Source of the DNA: Ottelia alismoides
Lineage: Eukaryota > Streptophyta > Magnoliopsida > Alismatales > Hydrocharitaceae
NCBI GenBank assembly: GCA_037367405.1
Contig: JAZKJV010010617.1
Coordinates: 471,501-535,500 of the forward strand
Length of the DNA stretch: 64,000 nucleotides
Reading direction: 5' to 3'
Positions 24,289-36,446 of this stretch are shown here, one piece after another. Position numbers and translations under genes: made by a program. Within the stretch, counting starts at the first letter, position 1. Each line of letters begins with the position of its first letter. The notes under the pieces are model-generated. The model saw only the letters and a program-made list of their open reading frames with translations, did no database searches and was not told the DNA's origin.

Positions 24289-27208
24289 TGATGGAACTCG
24301 ATTTCATCATCTTTATTTTCCATTATTAACCCCCTTGCTTAAGCTATTTGTCAATAATACTCAGATAATGTCCTGTAATTAACAGAGTCTCCAATAAATT
24401 AAAAACCACAAGAAAATGGCAAAACAAAAATTCGTGGTATTTTTAGCCCTAAAAATACCCTTAAATATATTTAGAGTCTTCATTTTGATCTCATGTCCAG
24501 TCTTGTCAACATGAAACTTGTAGATCTCGTCAAGATCTACAACTTTCATGTTTTGAGTTTTCTCAAATTCGGCCAAATTAACCCTCAAAAATCAAAAATA
24601 CTCTCTGAATAATCGGATTGGGCCACGTGGCCCAATCTGGGTGAGCCATGTGGCTCGTCCTCCTTTGCATCATCCGCCTGCGCCTCAACCGTTGGATCTC
24701 CTTCTGATCCAATGGCCCTGCTCTTTCCATGACCTCCTCTTCTTCCTAGCCATCGGATCTTCCCCCCCTCTGATCCTCACCGCTCGTTTGTGCCTCACGT
24801 AGAGCGCGCCACGTATCGCCTTCTTCACCATTCGATCTCGCCTCCAGCGTTAAATAACCACCGTCCATTCAACTACCAAATGTCAACCCTTCGATCGGCA
24901 GCTCAAGCGTCATCTCCACCGCCCGCACCCGCTTGGCCCACAGCTCGCCACGTGGCGCTTCATCCGCCATCTGATCAAGCCACCTAGATCTCATCGTACC
25001 CGCTCTTTTGCGCATCGCTCCACACCGTTGGATCTCCAGATCCAACGGTCAGATGATCATCGTCAACCTCCAGATCCCCCTTTTCCCCACGATCACCACC
25101 TCGTGTGCCCCACGCACCCTTCCTATTATCTCATCGACTCCAACCACCACTTCCACTAACCAAATACCCCACGATGTTCTCCCATCTCCCAGCTTCCTCG
25201 CGGGCACGTCCATTATCCACGATCCTACTCCAATCACCCCACAACCCCCTCGCAATCCACGACTCCATTCATCAAACTGCCACCTTCGCCTTCAAAAACC
25301 TCGCCACCTCCGCCTGTTCTGGTTTGTCCACCTTTATACGGAGGGAGGCCCAGCCCTCCTCCGCCTCCCTGTGACAGGGGGAGGCGGAAGGATTGAGCGA
25401 CGGCGACCAACCCTTCTGGTGACGACCCTCCGCCGTTCATGGCGGAGTTGCGGAGCTCCATGCCCGCCCGAGCTGCAACAACTGGCTGCAGGTGTTCAGT
25501 GAAGACCCGGAGCTCGAATCGAGCCCCAGCCCAAGCCTCCGACCGCCCTTTTCAGATCAGGTAGGCTCCCTCTTCCTCCTGCGCATTTTCTTCTTAATTT
25601 TCTTATTTAATTAGGCCTTCTCAGCCACATTCGACATTCATGGAACCTCCATTGAGCTACGCCACCGTCACCCCTTTCACGTGACACCCTCCGCTTGCCT
25701 TCTCCCTACTTCTTCGCCTCTGACCAAATCCGAACCACCTCATCTCCGCCCACTGGAGATCGAGCTCTGAGCTCCCATATCCCTCGCCGCAAGAGCTCTC
25801 ACTCCACTCCCCTTCACGAAACCCAAAGCTTCAGCTATCAACTAACGATGCAGGTGCCCTAACGTCAATGGTCAAAATACTCACCGGACCTTTTTGCTCA
25901 GCCTCGCCTTCAGCATCGGAGCGATGAGGTACTTCATCGAGTAGCGTCGCAGCTCCCCCAGCCTCCTGGCATCATCTACAATCTTCCAGATGCTTCAGGT
26001 GAGCATCACCAACTCCAGAGGGAAGAGGCGGAGGAAGAGCTCCTTCGTCAGAGCTCCAAACTAGCCACCAGCCTGCGGAGAAGGAGAAAGATCGGCCACC
26101 GTTGGATGAATCTGTCCCAGTATTCATCTAACGGTCATTAGGAGGACATGCCCACGACTACAGCAGCCATCCGATCGCCGTGATCGGATGGTCCATCTTT
26201 GACCACGTGTCATCACCAGAGCCGCCCTGAACCTCAGCATCCAAGCCTCCAGGCTTGGAGCTTCCGAGCCACAACCCGAACCAAGCTGAAGCACACCGAG
26301 CCTCTACAGAGCCTGACTAGCCCTCCGAGCCTGGAGTAGCGTGTGCCTGGCATGTGCTTTCTGGAAAAATTACGCAGAAGCTCTGCCGCCTTCTTCAAAT
26401 GGCAAACAGGTCATGCCTTCACGTGTAGTCCACGTGCACTATGGGTAATTTGCAGTTTTACCCTCGTGGGTTTTTAAAATTGCAAAAAGACCCCTCTGCG
26501 TGTGGGCAATTTACAGGGAAGGCCCCGCAACTTATTTTCATTGCATTTTAGCCCCTTACAGGGACCTGTTTGTAGTTATCATTTCATGTTTTCTTGCATT
26601 TATGCCCTTATCTTCATTGTTGCATAACTTGAGCATCATGTTTCCGTTTCAGTTGATTTCAGTCTCATTTGAAAGCTTGTTTGATGTAATTTTTAATGGC
26701 ATAGTTAATCTTTCATCTTAGAGACTTGAATTTTAATGTAATATCATGTAGCTAAGTGTCTCTTATTATTCATTTATGCCTTGTTCACCTTGTCGATCAA
26801 GTTGACACTTTAAGTAAATCTGAATTTGACTCATATTTAATTTGTGCATTATATCTATTCTGTTCTAGGGCATATTTCCATTGCATTTCATGGCATTTAT
26901 CTGCATGATTAAAATATAAAAAAATGCATGTTTGTTTTAATGTTGTGTCTTTTTGCATACTTTGACCTATATGTCTTTAATTCAACACTTAGTTAAATAG
27001 ATTAAAATCCGGATAATTAGAGAAAGGCTCGTGTTCCTGAGTTCGACCTTGGTTTCTTGCCAAGTAAAATAAAAATAAATACGACCATCTCATTTTGATT
27101 GACAAATTTAAATCAGATGGTCTTTGATAGACCAAATTCGGCCCGACTACTATGACAATTCCAAGAGCTAGTTTCGCACTCTTACAGGGCCGAATTTGCG
27201 GTTCATAA
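24289..27208 (+). repeat. 5' LTR of element C (2920 bp)
   Basis: It starts TGATGGAACTCG and ends TTCATAA, where the partner LTR has TTCATCA. Apart from scattered substitutions and small indels it matches 30130-33050 along its whole length. It contains the 45-nt hairpin (24508-24552), G-box palindromes (24626, 24951), GTTGGATC/GATCCAAC palindromes (25027), a predicted intron and a run of TTGCA...CCC units near 26440-26600. Frames such as 25008-25502 are compositional. Confidence 0.97.
25561..25853 (+). other. Predicted intron in the C 5' LTR
   Basis: Donor ATCAG|GTAGGC and acceptor GATGCAG|GTGCC, with a consensus branch-point ACTAAC 7 nt before the acceptor CAG. It spans 293 bp. A TATA-like TTTATAC lies at about 25333. 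The 3' LTR keeps it at 31404-31697 with an even better donor (CAG|GTAACC). Confidence 0.5.
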
Positions 27209-27210
27209 AA

Positions 27211-27227
27211 TGGTTCCGTTGCCGAGG
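27211..27227 (+). promoter_or_regulatory. Primer binding site of element C
   Basis: TGGTTCCGTTGCCGAGG, 2 nt after the LTR. It keeps the CGTTGCCG core of the Athila-type site with substitutions, so it may be decayed or use a variant tRNA. Confidence 0.8.
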
Positions 27228-27975
27228 ACACGGCTCATTTCTTATATTTTTTTGATTTTTGTTTATTTAATGCAGTGTTTCTTTTATATAGGTTATTTTG
27301 TCAATATGTCTTGCATCGTAAAATTTTCTTCTCTATGGATCTCTAAACATTGTTTTTTTGGCAGGGCCCTTGATGGTTCAAGGCGAGGAGTAGGATGCTA
27401 CCCGCTGTGAGGACCGCAGAAGCACGCTTGGAGTACGTCGAGAAGAAAGAAAAAAAATGTCTTGCATTTTTATTTCCATGCATGGACTTGTAATAATTCG
27501 TCTTTTACATCGGTCTTCGATCGAAGACTCGCGAGTGTAATCGAACGATCGTGGTTGTGTGGGGATCGTCCCCACTCGAGTGTCGACCTAGGACCAGGCA
27601 CGTGGCTCTTCGAGCTTAGTTAATTCTTGTATTTATATGTGCTTGCTCGTAGGTAGGACACACCTTAATTCAAGATGCACGTACCATCGCTTCACTTAGT
27701 CAAATTAAAAGAAAATTTTTCCGGCTAATAGAAGCATGTTAAGTGTGGCTTTCTGTTGACTTGAATATATGAGTTTTTGTTTTCAAAACAGCCCAAGTTT
27801 TCACGTATTTCTCGTCAAATCACTGCAAGATTTCTCGCTTAGCCTAGATCGCGGTTTTTATCGAATACGTGGTTTTTTCTCGGTTTCTTTTTCCTACCTT
27901 GATAACCTAGTATAAATGGAAAATGGAAATGAACGGTAGACGATGATTGCTCGATTTTGTGCTAACCATAATTCA

Positions 27976-28005
27976 GTGATAACCTTAAATAAAATTGGGA
28001 CTGTT
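27976..28005 (+). promoter_or_regulatory. Conserved leader motif (element C)
   Basis: GTGATAACC, an 8-nt spacer and AAAATTGGGACTGTT, with the AAAATTGGGACTGTT core identical to B2 and B3. Confidence 0.75.
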
Positions 28006-28333
28006 GATTGCAAGTCAACCTAAAACAGAGTAAAACTTTGGTTTTGGGAGAGCAACATCCTTGCGTACGCATCGATTCTCACTTCACAATTTCTATGCGT
28101 AAACATCTAATGTTTTATCAACAATAAAACCGATAAGATAATAAACCAACCTCGGTTGGTTTTATGTGTGAGTTGGTGAAATTAAGGGTCTTGCTTGCTT
28201 GATTGAGCCTTGCTTGCTTCGATACAGTCCCCATAACCTTAATTACTCCATCTCTGTAGATTCATCCGCTCATTCGTACATCCATCCATCTTCTTCGTTC
28301 CCCTTGGGTCCTTTCCAACATTAAATTCCATCT

Positions 28334-28547
28334 TTATACTAAGGCTAATCTCAGCCAAATATAGGGGGGACCCGAGTCCCTGTGATTTCTCTACTCATCT
28401 TTCCTTGTCTTTATACTTAGGTTATTTCTAACCTAAGTATAGGAGGAGACCCTCTTAGCTCCCGTATATTTCTCTATACTTAAATGGAACTATGAACTCG
28501 TATCATCTAGTGCTACGAGGACATAGCAAAGCTTAAGGATCGGGGGG
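28334..28547 (+). repeat. Array of three polypurine-type hairpins (element C)
   Basis: Hairpins lie at 28334-28369, 28411-28448 and 28473-28547. The second has a clean CTTAGGTT...AACCTAAG stem followed by TATAGGAGG. The third is the compound type, with an inner TATGAAC/GTGCTACGAGGACATAGC region and a terminal GGGGGG followed by an AT palindrome, as in A and B. Confidence 0.88.
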
Positions 28548-30113
28548 TATACCGAATATACCGTATACTTACTTTAGCTATAATCTGAAAATTTTGAAAA
28601 ATTTAAAACTTTTTGGCTAAAGTAAAATCTTTTGAACCAAGAGGACTCAAATGATTTCAAGGCTTTTCTATACTATGTTACACTATTTTAATAAAAATAT
28701 TTTTGAAAATGATTTGAAAAATGAGATTTTCTTGTTTTGAAAAAAAATCTTTTGAAAAATGCTTTGAAAACTTTTTTGTATGACATGGTTTTGAAAAAGT
28801 TTTTTATCTCTTTTCAAGGAAAGTTGAGTCTAACCTTTGTTTTAACTTTAAAAAAAAATATTGTCTTGAACGAAGAAGTTGGATTAATCCTCTACACTTA
28901 CACTTCCTCTCGGGATCTGAAATAATCAAGGAGACTTAGTTTTATGAGGTCTTTGAGATTTTAGGTTAACCGGCCTTAACCATCAGGGTCTTAGACTTAA
29001 TCATCCACATTCCCCTAGGTTTCTAGATTTGCATGCCATATTCCATGCTTAGTCTCAGACAATAAGAATATGATCAGCACATCACATGTACGACTGCGGT
29101 TTTTGATGAGATGAGTTGATTTTTCACCCGAGGGATTGGGACGAGGAATTTGAGTTTGGACTTGATCTAATGATGCTCGAGGATGGGATAAAATCTTTGA
29201 AGGCTTCATGAAACCAGAGTGTCAGCAATATTAGCCAGTATGAGAACTTGGTTCTTATACTAATCTTTTGATACCGACCTAAGTGCCAGGGTGTGATATA
29301 TAAAAAAGTGTTGATCAGTGTGCGCCAACTCTTGGTAAAAGCAGAGGAGCTAGCCACAAATTATATAAGTCAATGAAATTCAAAGAAAATCTCTCATTCC
29401 ACAAAGTCAATTATCAAAGAGCTTCCACCTAAGGCGAGCGTTTCCAAACTTTTCAAAGTGTCCACTTGGACCACCGCTATTAGGACCAGGAGTCGGACTT
29501 GCACCAAAAAAGGGCTCTGCATCGTAAATGCTACAAGTCTGGGTGTCGAAGGTACGATAGGTACTCAAAAGAGACACACCCTGGTGTATTCCCAGGAAAA
29601 CAAGTGCAGACGGCTCCAATTTCTCTTGACGGATGCACTGATCAACACCAAAAAAATGTGTTGCGTAAAAGGCACTAGAGAGAATCCTTGTTCCAATGAG
29701 AGGGAGAGAAGAAATGACACAAACCCATGCCCTCCATTACTGGCCTGCCATCTACATTTTCTAAGTCTGACAACTAAAGAGACGGTGGAATGGATGCAAG
29801 ATTGGATTTATTCCCTAGTGTTGAGTATTGGGTCCTTAGGAGATTTTCTCGGACCATGACTTTGGGTGACGACTTGACTCTACTCCCAGAATTGCAGTCA
29901 ACACTAAATGTCATATCTTTAGATTATATGTACATCAGAGAGAGTCTAGAGAATTAGAGGAATTGGGTACCTCTTGGTTAAGGCTGGGTTAAATTCTAGA
30001 ATTTTTGGACCTTTAAAGTTGAGTCAACTTGATCGGATTGGATCATGTACTCACATACACAAGGGGCTTAATCCATCTCATTCATTGTCTTTGATGCTCG
30101 ACGATGAGCATAG

Positions 30114-30129
30114 TTTAAGTATAGGGGGA
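30114..30129 (+). promoter_or_regulatory. Polypurine tract of element C
   Basis: TTTAAGTATAGGGGGA abuts the 3' LTR start. It is nearly identical to the A tract and to the right arms of the hairpins upstream. Confidence 0.92.
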
Positions 30130-33050
30130 TGATGAAACTCGATTTCATCATCTTTATTTTCCATTATTAATCCCCTTGCTTAAGCTATTTGTCAATAATA
30201 CTCAGATAATGTCCTGTAATTAACAGAGTCTCCAATAAATTAAAAACCACAAGAAAATGGCAAAACAAAAATTCGTGGTATTTTTAGCCGTAAAAATACC
30301 CTTAAAAATATTTCAAGTCTTCGTTTGATCTCATCTACAGTCTTGGTCAACATGAAACTTGTAGATCTCGTCAAGATCTACAACTTTCATGTTTTGACTT
30401 TTCTCAAATTCGGCCAAATTAACCCTAAAAAATAAAAAATACTCTCTGAATAATCTGATTGGCCACGTGGCCCAATCTGGGTGAGCCACGTGGCCCGTCC
30501 TCCTTTGCATCATCTGCCTGCGCCTCAGCCGTTGGATCTCCTTCTGATCAAATGGCCCTGCTCTTTCCATGACCACCTCTTCTTCCTAGCCATCGGATCT
30601 CCCCCCCCCCCCCCGATCCTCACCGCTCGTTCGCGCCTCACGTCGAGCGCGCCACGTGTCGCCTGCTTCACCATTCGATCTCGCCTCCAGCGTTAAATAA
30701 CCATCGTCCATTCCGCTACCAAATGTGAACCCTTCGATCGGCAGCTCAGGCGTCATCTCTACCGCCCGCACCTGCTTGGCCCACAGCTCGACACGTGGCG
30801 CTTCGTCCGCCATCTGATCAAGCCGCCTAGATCTCATCGTACCCGCTCCTTCACGCATCGCTCCACACCGTTGGATCTCCAGATCCAACGGTCAGATGAT
30901 CGTCGTCAATCTCCAGAACCCCCTTTTCCCCACGATCACCACCTCGTGTGCCCCGCGCACCCTTCCTATTATCTCACCGACTCCGACCACCACCTCCACT
31001 AACCAAATACCCCACGATGTTCTCCCATCTCCCATCTTCCTCGCGGGCATGTCCATTTTCTACGATCCTACTCCAATCACCCCACAACCCCCTCACAATC
31101 CATGACTCCATTCATCAAACCGCCACCTTCGCCTTCAAAAACCACACCACCTCCGCCTGTTCTGGGTTGTCCACCTTTATACGGAGGGAGGCCCAGCCCT
31201 CCTCCGCCTCCCTGTGACAGGGGGAGGCGGAAGGATTGAGCGACGATGACCAACGCTTCTGGTGACGACCCTCCGCCGTTCATGGCGGAGTTGCGGAGCT
31301 CCATGCCCGCCCGAGCTGCACCAACTGGCTGCAGGTGTTCAGCGAAGACCCAGGGCTCGAATCGAGCCCCAACCCAAGCCTCCGACCGCCCTTTTCAGAT
31401 CAGGTAACCTCCCTCTTCCTCTTGCGCATTTTCTTCTTAATTTTCTTATTTAATTAGGCCTCCTCGGCCACATTCGACCTTCATGGAACCTCCATTGAGC
31501 TCCGCCACCGTCACCCCTTTCACGCGACACCCTCCGCTTGCCTTCTCCCTACTTCTTCGCCTCTGACCAAATCCGACCCACCTCATCTCCGCCCTCCAGA
31601 GATCGAGCTCTAAGCTCCCATCTCCCTTGCCTGCAAGAGCTCTCACTCCACTCCCCTTCACGAAACCCAAAGCTTCGGCTATCAACTAACGATGCAGGTG
31701 CCCTATACGTCAATGGTCGGAATACTCACCGGACCTTTTTTGCTCAGCCTCGCCTTCAGCAAAGGAGCGACGAGGTACTTCATCGAGTAGCGTCGCAGCT
31801 CCCCAGCCTCCTGGCATCATCGACAATCTTCCAGAAGCTTTAGGCGAGCATCACCAACTCTGGAGGGAAGAGGCGGAGGAGGAGCTCCTTCGCCGGAGCT
31901 CCAAACTAGCCACCAGCCTGCGGAGAAGGAGAAAGATCGGCCACCGTTGGATGAATCTCTCCCAGTATTCATCTAACAGTCATTTGGAGGACACGCCCAC
32001 AACTACAGCAGCCATCCGATCGCCGCGATCGGATAGTCCATCTTTGACCACGTGTCATCACCAAAGCTGCCCCGAACCTCAGCATCCGAGCCTCCAGGCT
32101 TGGAGCTTCCGATCCACAACCCGAACCAAGTCGAAGCACACCGAGCCTCTGCCGAGCCTGACTAGCCCTCCGAGCCTGGAGTAGCGCGTGCCTAGCACAT
32201 GCTTTCTGGAAAAATTATGCATAAGCCCCGTCGCCTTCTTCAAATGGCAAACAAGCCCTACCATCACGTGCATTCCACGTGCACTATGGGTAATTTGTAG
32301 TTTTACCCTCGCGGGTTTTTGAAATTGCAAAAATACCCTTGTGTGTGGGCAATTTATAGGGAAGGCCCCGCAACTTATTTTCATTGCATTTTAGCCCCTT
32401 CTAGGGACTTGTTTGTAGTTATCATTTCATGTTTTCTTGCATTTATGCCCTTATCTTCATTGTTGCATAACTTGAGCATCATGTTTCCATTTCAGTTGAT
32501 TTCAGTCTCATTTGAAAGCTTGTTTGATGTACTTTTTATTGGCATAGTTAATCTTTCATCTTAGAGACTTGAATTTTAATGTAATATGATGTAGCTAAGT
32601 GTCTCTTGTTATTCATTTATGCCTTGTTCACCTTGTCGATCAAGTTGACACTTTAAGTAAATATGAATTTGACTCATATTTAATTTGCTCATTATATCTA
32701 TTCTGTTTTAGGGAATATTTCCATTGCATTTCATGGCATTTATCAGCATGATTAAAATATAAAAATTGCATGTTTGTTTTAATGTTGTGTCTCTTTGCAT
32801 ATTTTGACCTATATGTCTCTAATTCAACACTTAGTTAAATAGATTAAAATCCAGATAATTAGAGAAAGGCTCGTGTCCCTGAGTTCGACCTTGGTTTCTT
32901 GCCAAGTAAAATAAAAATAAATACGACCATCTCATTTTGATTGACAAATTTAAATCTGATGGTCTTTGATAGACCAAATTCGGCCTGACTGCTACGACAA
33001 TTCCAAGTGCTAGTTCCGCACTCTTACAGGGCCAAATTTGCAGTTCATCA
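30130..33050 (+). repeat. 3' LTR of element C (2921 bp)
   Basis: It starts TGATGAAACTCG and ends GTTCATCA, and pairs with 24289-27208. The first bases form the terminal hairpin TGATGAAA...TTTCATCA. It carries the second hairpin copy (30349-30393), a 14-C run (30601-30614), the predicted intron 31404-31697 and G-box sites. Differences from the 5' LTR are few and scattered, so the insertion is younger than the host B2 element. Confidence 0.97.
31404..31697 (+). other. Predicted intron in the C 3' LTR
   Basis: Donor ATCAG|GTAACC, branch-like ACTAAC and acceptor GATGCAG. It spans 294 bp, equivalent to 25561-25853. Confidence 0.5.
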
Positions 33051-33055
33051 TGGAT
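33051..33055 (+). repeat. Target site duplication of element C, right copy
   Basis: TGGAT, matching 24284-24288. B2 coding sequence resumes here. Confidence 0.95.
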
Positions 33056-34020
33056 CTATTAAGAGGATGAAGGGTATCCTTGAAAACGCCGTGATTTCGA
33101 TTCAGGGCATGAGCTACAATGTTGATTTTGTCGTTTTTCCCATGGAGACCTCCACATGGGAGCACTCTCCAATCATCTTGGGACAACCATTCCTCGCCTC
33201 TGCGAGGGCCGTTATAGATTATGGATTAGGAGAGATTTGCTTACGTTATGCTAACGAGTGTGAAGTACTGATCACCGCACCCACTACCAATCAGAGACCT
33301 GCACCTGATGCACCTTCACCTATCTTGGTTGACCCTGAGGACAAAGACCTTGATGAGACTATCAGAGAATTTTGTTGCTTATTGGATTCCACTAAGACCC
33401 AAGAATTCATCTCTAAAGAGGAAGACTTGGAATGCATGGACCTTGGAGTTCCTTCTTCTGGGACATGGTGATGTGTTGATGACATCCGCGAGATTTACAC
33501 GATCGACACCATTGAGCGGAGGGCAGATTCAGAGACTAGACAGGACGGACATGACTCGACTACTTTCACGGATGAGTTCGCTCCTGTTTACGTAGATTCA
33601 AATGAGACAAAGGCCGAATTTGATTTGGTTGCTTTTATTCGAGAATTCGGGCCTTTTGATGAGAAAGATGATCTGGTTGAGATTATTGAAGACGAATACA
33701 GTTTGACTACTTCCACTGATGAGTTTGTTCCTTTTGATTTAGACCTGGATGAGACCTCGCAGGACGATACTGATTACACTTCTTCCGATGATGATGAGTT
33801 TGTCCCTTTCAACTTTGATACCAGCGAGACTCCCAAGGCCGGACCTAGTCGTACTTCTTTCACCGATCCGTCTGTGCCTCTTCACCCAAGGGCCACTGAG
33901 GACATACACCTCGTCGACCATGATCGATTAGTGTCATTTGAGGACCCCGATGTCGACCTGGACCACACTAGATCTATTCCTTAACAGTCCCACAAGAAGG
34001 TTTGCTTTTGACCTTCTTAA
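33051..34020 (+). pseudogene. B copy 2 protease-only polyprotein, 3' part
   Basis: This is the continuation of the frame interrupted at 24288. It covers the rest of the retropepsin fold (NVDFVVFPMETS and ILGQPFLASARAVIDYG) and then a long acidic tail. The tail has three loose copies of a unit like TDEFVPF-x-LD-x2-ET, near 33570, 33715 and 33790. Stops occur near 33469 (at the position of CGC in copy 3), 33982 and 34008. The copy-3 stop position corresponds to 34018-34020. The acidic tail resembles the acidic linker between protease and RT in the A' polyprotein (57900-58200), but here the protein ends with no RT. Non-functional as it stands. Confidence 0.88.
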
Positions 34021-35972
34021 CCATTTTTATATCCACTCTGTTGTATATTCATTTTTTGTGTACCTCTGTCTCCCTCCTATTTCGCTCAATCACCCATTCT
34101 CGTGTGTGTCTTTCTTAGGACGTACTTTATCCTAAGTATAGGGGGTGAATGAGCCGAGTGTTCATTCTTATTTTGTTTCATTACTCCTGTTGTTGCCTAT
34201 ACTTAGATCGTCTTTTACCCCAAGTATAGAGGGAGTGATGCGTACATCCTTCTCTATCTTCTTCCATCTTCTGATAGCTTTTCTTCTTTTTCTTCTTTTC
34301 TTCTTTTCCTCTTTTATATTCTTTATCTATTAAAAAGGTGTTGCCCATTTTTGTATGTCTTCTATACTTAAGACATACTTTGTCCTACGTATAGGGGGTG
34401 TGCACCTCGAGTCGTTCTATTCTTTTCAATCCTATCCATTGTATCCTCTTCTTGTCTATACTTAGGAATATCTTACCTTAAGTATAGGGGGAGACAGTCT
34501 GAGTACCATATGTTCATTACCACTCTTAACCCTCCCTGCTTTGTGTATAGTCTACTATACTTAGGATTATTTGATCCTAAGACGGTCAACTTCACATTCG
34601 TTCGTTCATTCCTTCATTCGTTCTTTATTCATTAGACTTTTCTATACCCAGTACGAGTTATGTCTTCTCTTTTTCTGTCTGATCTATGAGGACGTAGCTC
34701 AAGCTAAGTATAGGGGGTTGTATATACTGCGTATATACTTTAGCCATAACTTATACTTTCATATTTTTATTAATAATTATGGTTAATAACCCTAATTAAA
34801 TTCATTAAAAACCTTAATAAAAAATGAATGAAATGAGATTATTCTTCAAATTCTTTTTGTATTTACTAACTGATAAATCAGGTGAAAATATTTTTTTGTG
34901 AAATGTTTGAAAAATAGTTTGAAAATCTATGTGAAAAATCTTTTGAAAACTATTTGTAAAATGTTTTGTTACATGTTCTCAACCTTTGTAAAAACATTCT
35001 GTTTGTAAAAATTATTTTCTTTGTGTCAAATAAAAATGATCAAAAAATGATTTGCGAATGGTCTGAAAAATGGTTGTAAAAATATTTTCAAAAATCTATA
35101 TGTACAGTTCGAAAAACCTTTGCAAAATGATTTTCAAATGTGTGTACAGGTTTGCAAAATAGTTTGTAAAAATTATTTTGGACTATAGTTTTCAAGTTTT
35201 GTTTGAAAAACCTTTTCAAATAAGTTTGAGGAATACATACATCTCACCTAAAATTCTTTATTGTATATACCTATAAAAGTGAACACTTACCCTTGTAAAT
35301 CCTTAAAATCTATTTCTTGTAAATAAAAGATGCATTCTCGTGTAAATATTTATACCTAGATTCTAGTAAAAACCTGTTGTTTTCAAAAATCCCAAAAACA
35401 TTTCCAAAACTAAAATCCAAAAACATTTGGAAAATCTTTTTGAAAATCTAAAAAATCACATATGCATCATCTTTTTAAAAATCCCAAAAAAACAAAATCT
35501 TTGAAAATTGCATCACAAAAAGATTTTCTGCATGACATTTGCATACCATGATCATTTTTCGGATTAAGTTTGATGGTTGAACGAGTCTAAGTAAAATCCG
35601 AAGACTGGAGCTTCGTTGGACCTTAAATCTACCTAATAACTGGAACCTTATAGGAGCTGGAATTGAGGTACTTCAGGTCTAGTTAACTTAATACATTAAG
35701 GATCACGAGACTTTGTTCAATGTATTCTTGACTGCCTAAGTAGAGTATTTCGGAGCACACGCACGACTCTTGTTGATAATGACCTAACTTGGACACATGC
35801 ACCTTTCACTTGTCTCAACTCAGTTGGAGTGGTGAGGGGGTTGGATTTGCTGGTATGAGACACACACAAGTGGAAACACTTGTCCTCCTCTAGGGAGGGA
35901 AGGGCACCCCAACCCCTTCGGTGATGATGAGTTTTGAGGACAGGAGAGTGTTGGTTGCAATAAGGCTTCAAA
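34021..35972 (+). other. 3' non-coding region of B copy 2, proximal part
   Basis: The hairpin array occupies 34113-34717, then AT-rich sequence runs to about 35500, with many short GAAAA/TTTGTAAAA units. From 35540 it is collinear with A (2500-2990), including AACCTTATAGGAGCTGGA at 35642. The site matching the A' insertion point in copy 3 is uninterrupted here (GCTCAATCACC at 34084). No ORF of note. Confidence 0.75.
34113..34717 (+). repeat. Array of six polypurine-type hairpins (B copy 2)
   Basis: Hairpins lie at 34113-34145, 34196-34234, 34361-34398, 34456-34491, 34554-34580 and 34642-34717. Most have a CTTAGG...CCTAAG-type stem, imperfect in several, and end TATAGGGGG or TATAGAGGGA. The fifth has lost its G-run. 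The last is the compound form (GTTATGTC with GACGTAGC, then CTAAGTATAGGGGG) followed by the AT palindrome. B has more hairpins than A or C, so copy number varies between families. Confidence 0.92.
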
Positions 35973-36403
35973 GTGGGAGACCATGTGTTCCTGAAAGTAT
36001 CTTCATGGAAAGGCCTAATCAGATTTGGGAAAAAAGGGAAACTAAGCCCAAGATACATTGGTCCTTACGAGATCACAAAGAGAATTGGAAGTGTGGCCTA
36101 TCGTCTTCAACTTCCATCTGAACTAGCAAGGATACATGATGTCTTTCATGTCTCCACACTTTGGAAGTATATTCCAGATCCAACCCATATGATACAACCC
36201 CAAGATATTCAATTAAAGGAAGATCTATCATATGAAGAGGTTCCTATAGAAATTCTAGATTATAAAGTACAGAGCTTCGTACAAAGAAGATTCCCTTAGT
36301 TAAAGTCTTATGGAGGAGTCATGTAATAGAAGAATCCACATGGTAACGAGAGGAAGAAATGAGATATAAATATCCCCACTTATTTTCAAGCTAGCAAAGG
36401 TAC
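35973..36403 (+). pseudogene. Chromovirus integrase C-terminus and chromodomain fragment
   Basis: This fragment has the order typical of Tekay/Del chromoviruses. [14 protein letters not shown] and the [13 protein letters not shown] motif mark the integrase C-terminal domain, then [16 protein letters not shown], then a chromodomain from about 36235 ([23 protein letters not shown]). A 1-bp shift near 36290 and a stop near 36349 break it. Only the last part of pol is present. The left junction falls at TTCAAA, shared with the B2 sequence, so the piece probably joined by end-joining or partial deletion. A chromodomain would direct integration to particular chromatin in intact relatives. Confidence 0.85.
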
Positions 36404-36446
36404 TTAAATTTCGAGGACGAAATTTATTGCAAGTAGGAGAGAAATT

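Larger units (their letters stand above)
27209..30129 (+). mobile_element. Non-coding interior of element C (LARD-like)
   Basis: The 2.9-kb interior has no Gag, protease, RT, RNaseH or integrase motif in any frame. It holds the primer site, a leader with the conserved motif (27976-28005), a short hairpin array (28334-28547), a long untranslated stretch and the polypurine tract (30114-30129). This fits a large retrotransposon derivative that depends on proteins made elsewhere. The leader motif and hairpins match those of A and B, so A is the natural candidate helper, by inference. The frame at 29458-29859 (133 codons) and minus-strand frames at 29124-29619 have no recognisable domain. Confidence 0.85.

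Noticed and set aside
24790..25502. ORFs in the C LTR (also 30896-31453)
   Set aside because: LTR core composition. Different frames are open in the two LTRs and no domain is visible.
29124..29859. Candidate env-like or captured gene in element C
   Set aside because: Frames on opposite strands overlap, none has a signal peptide, membrane segment or known domain.
34113..34717. CRISPR-like array
   Set aside because: Hairpins are palindromic and variable, spacing is irregular, and this is plant retrotransposon DNA.
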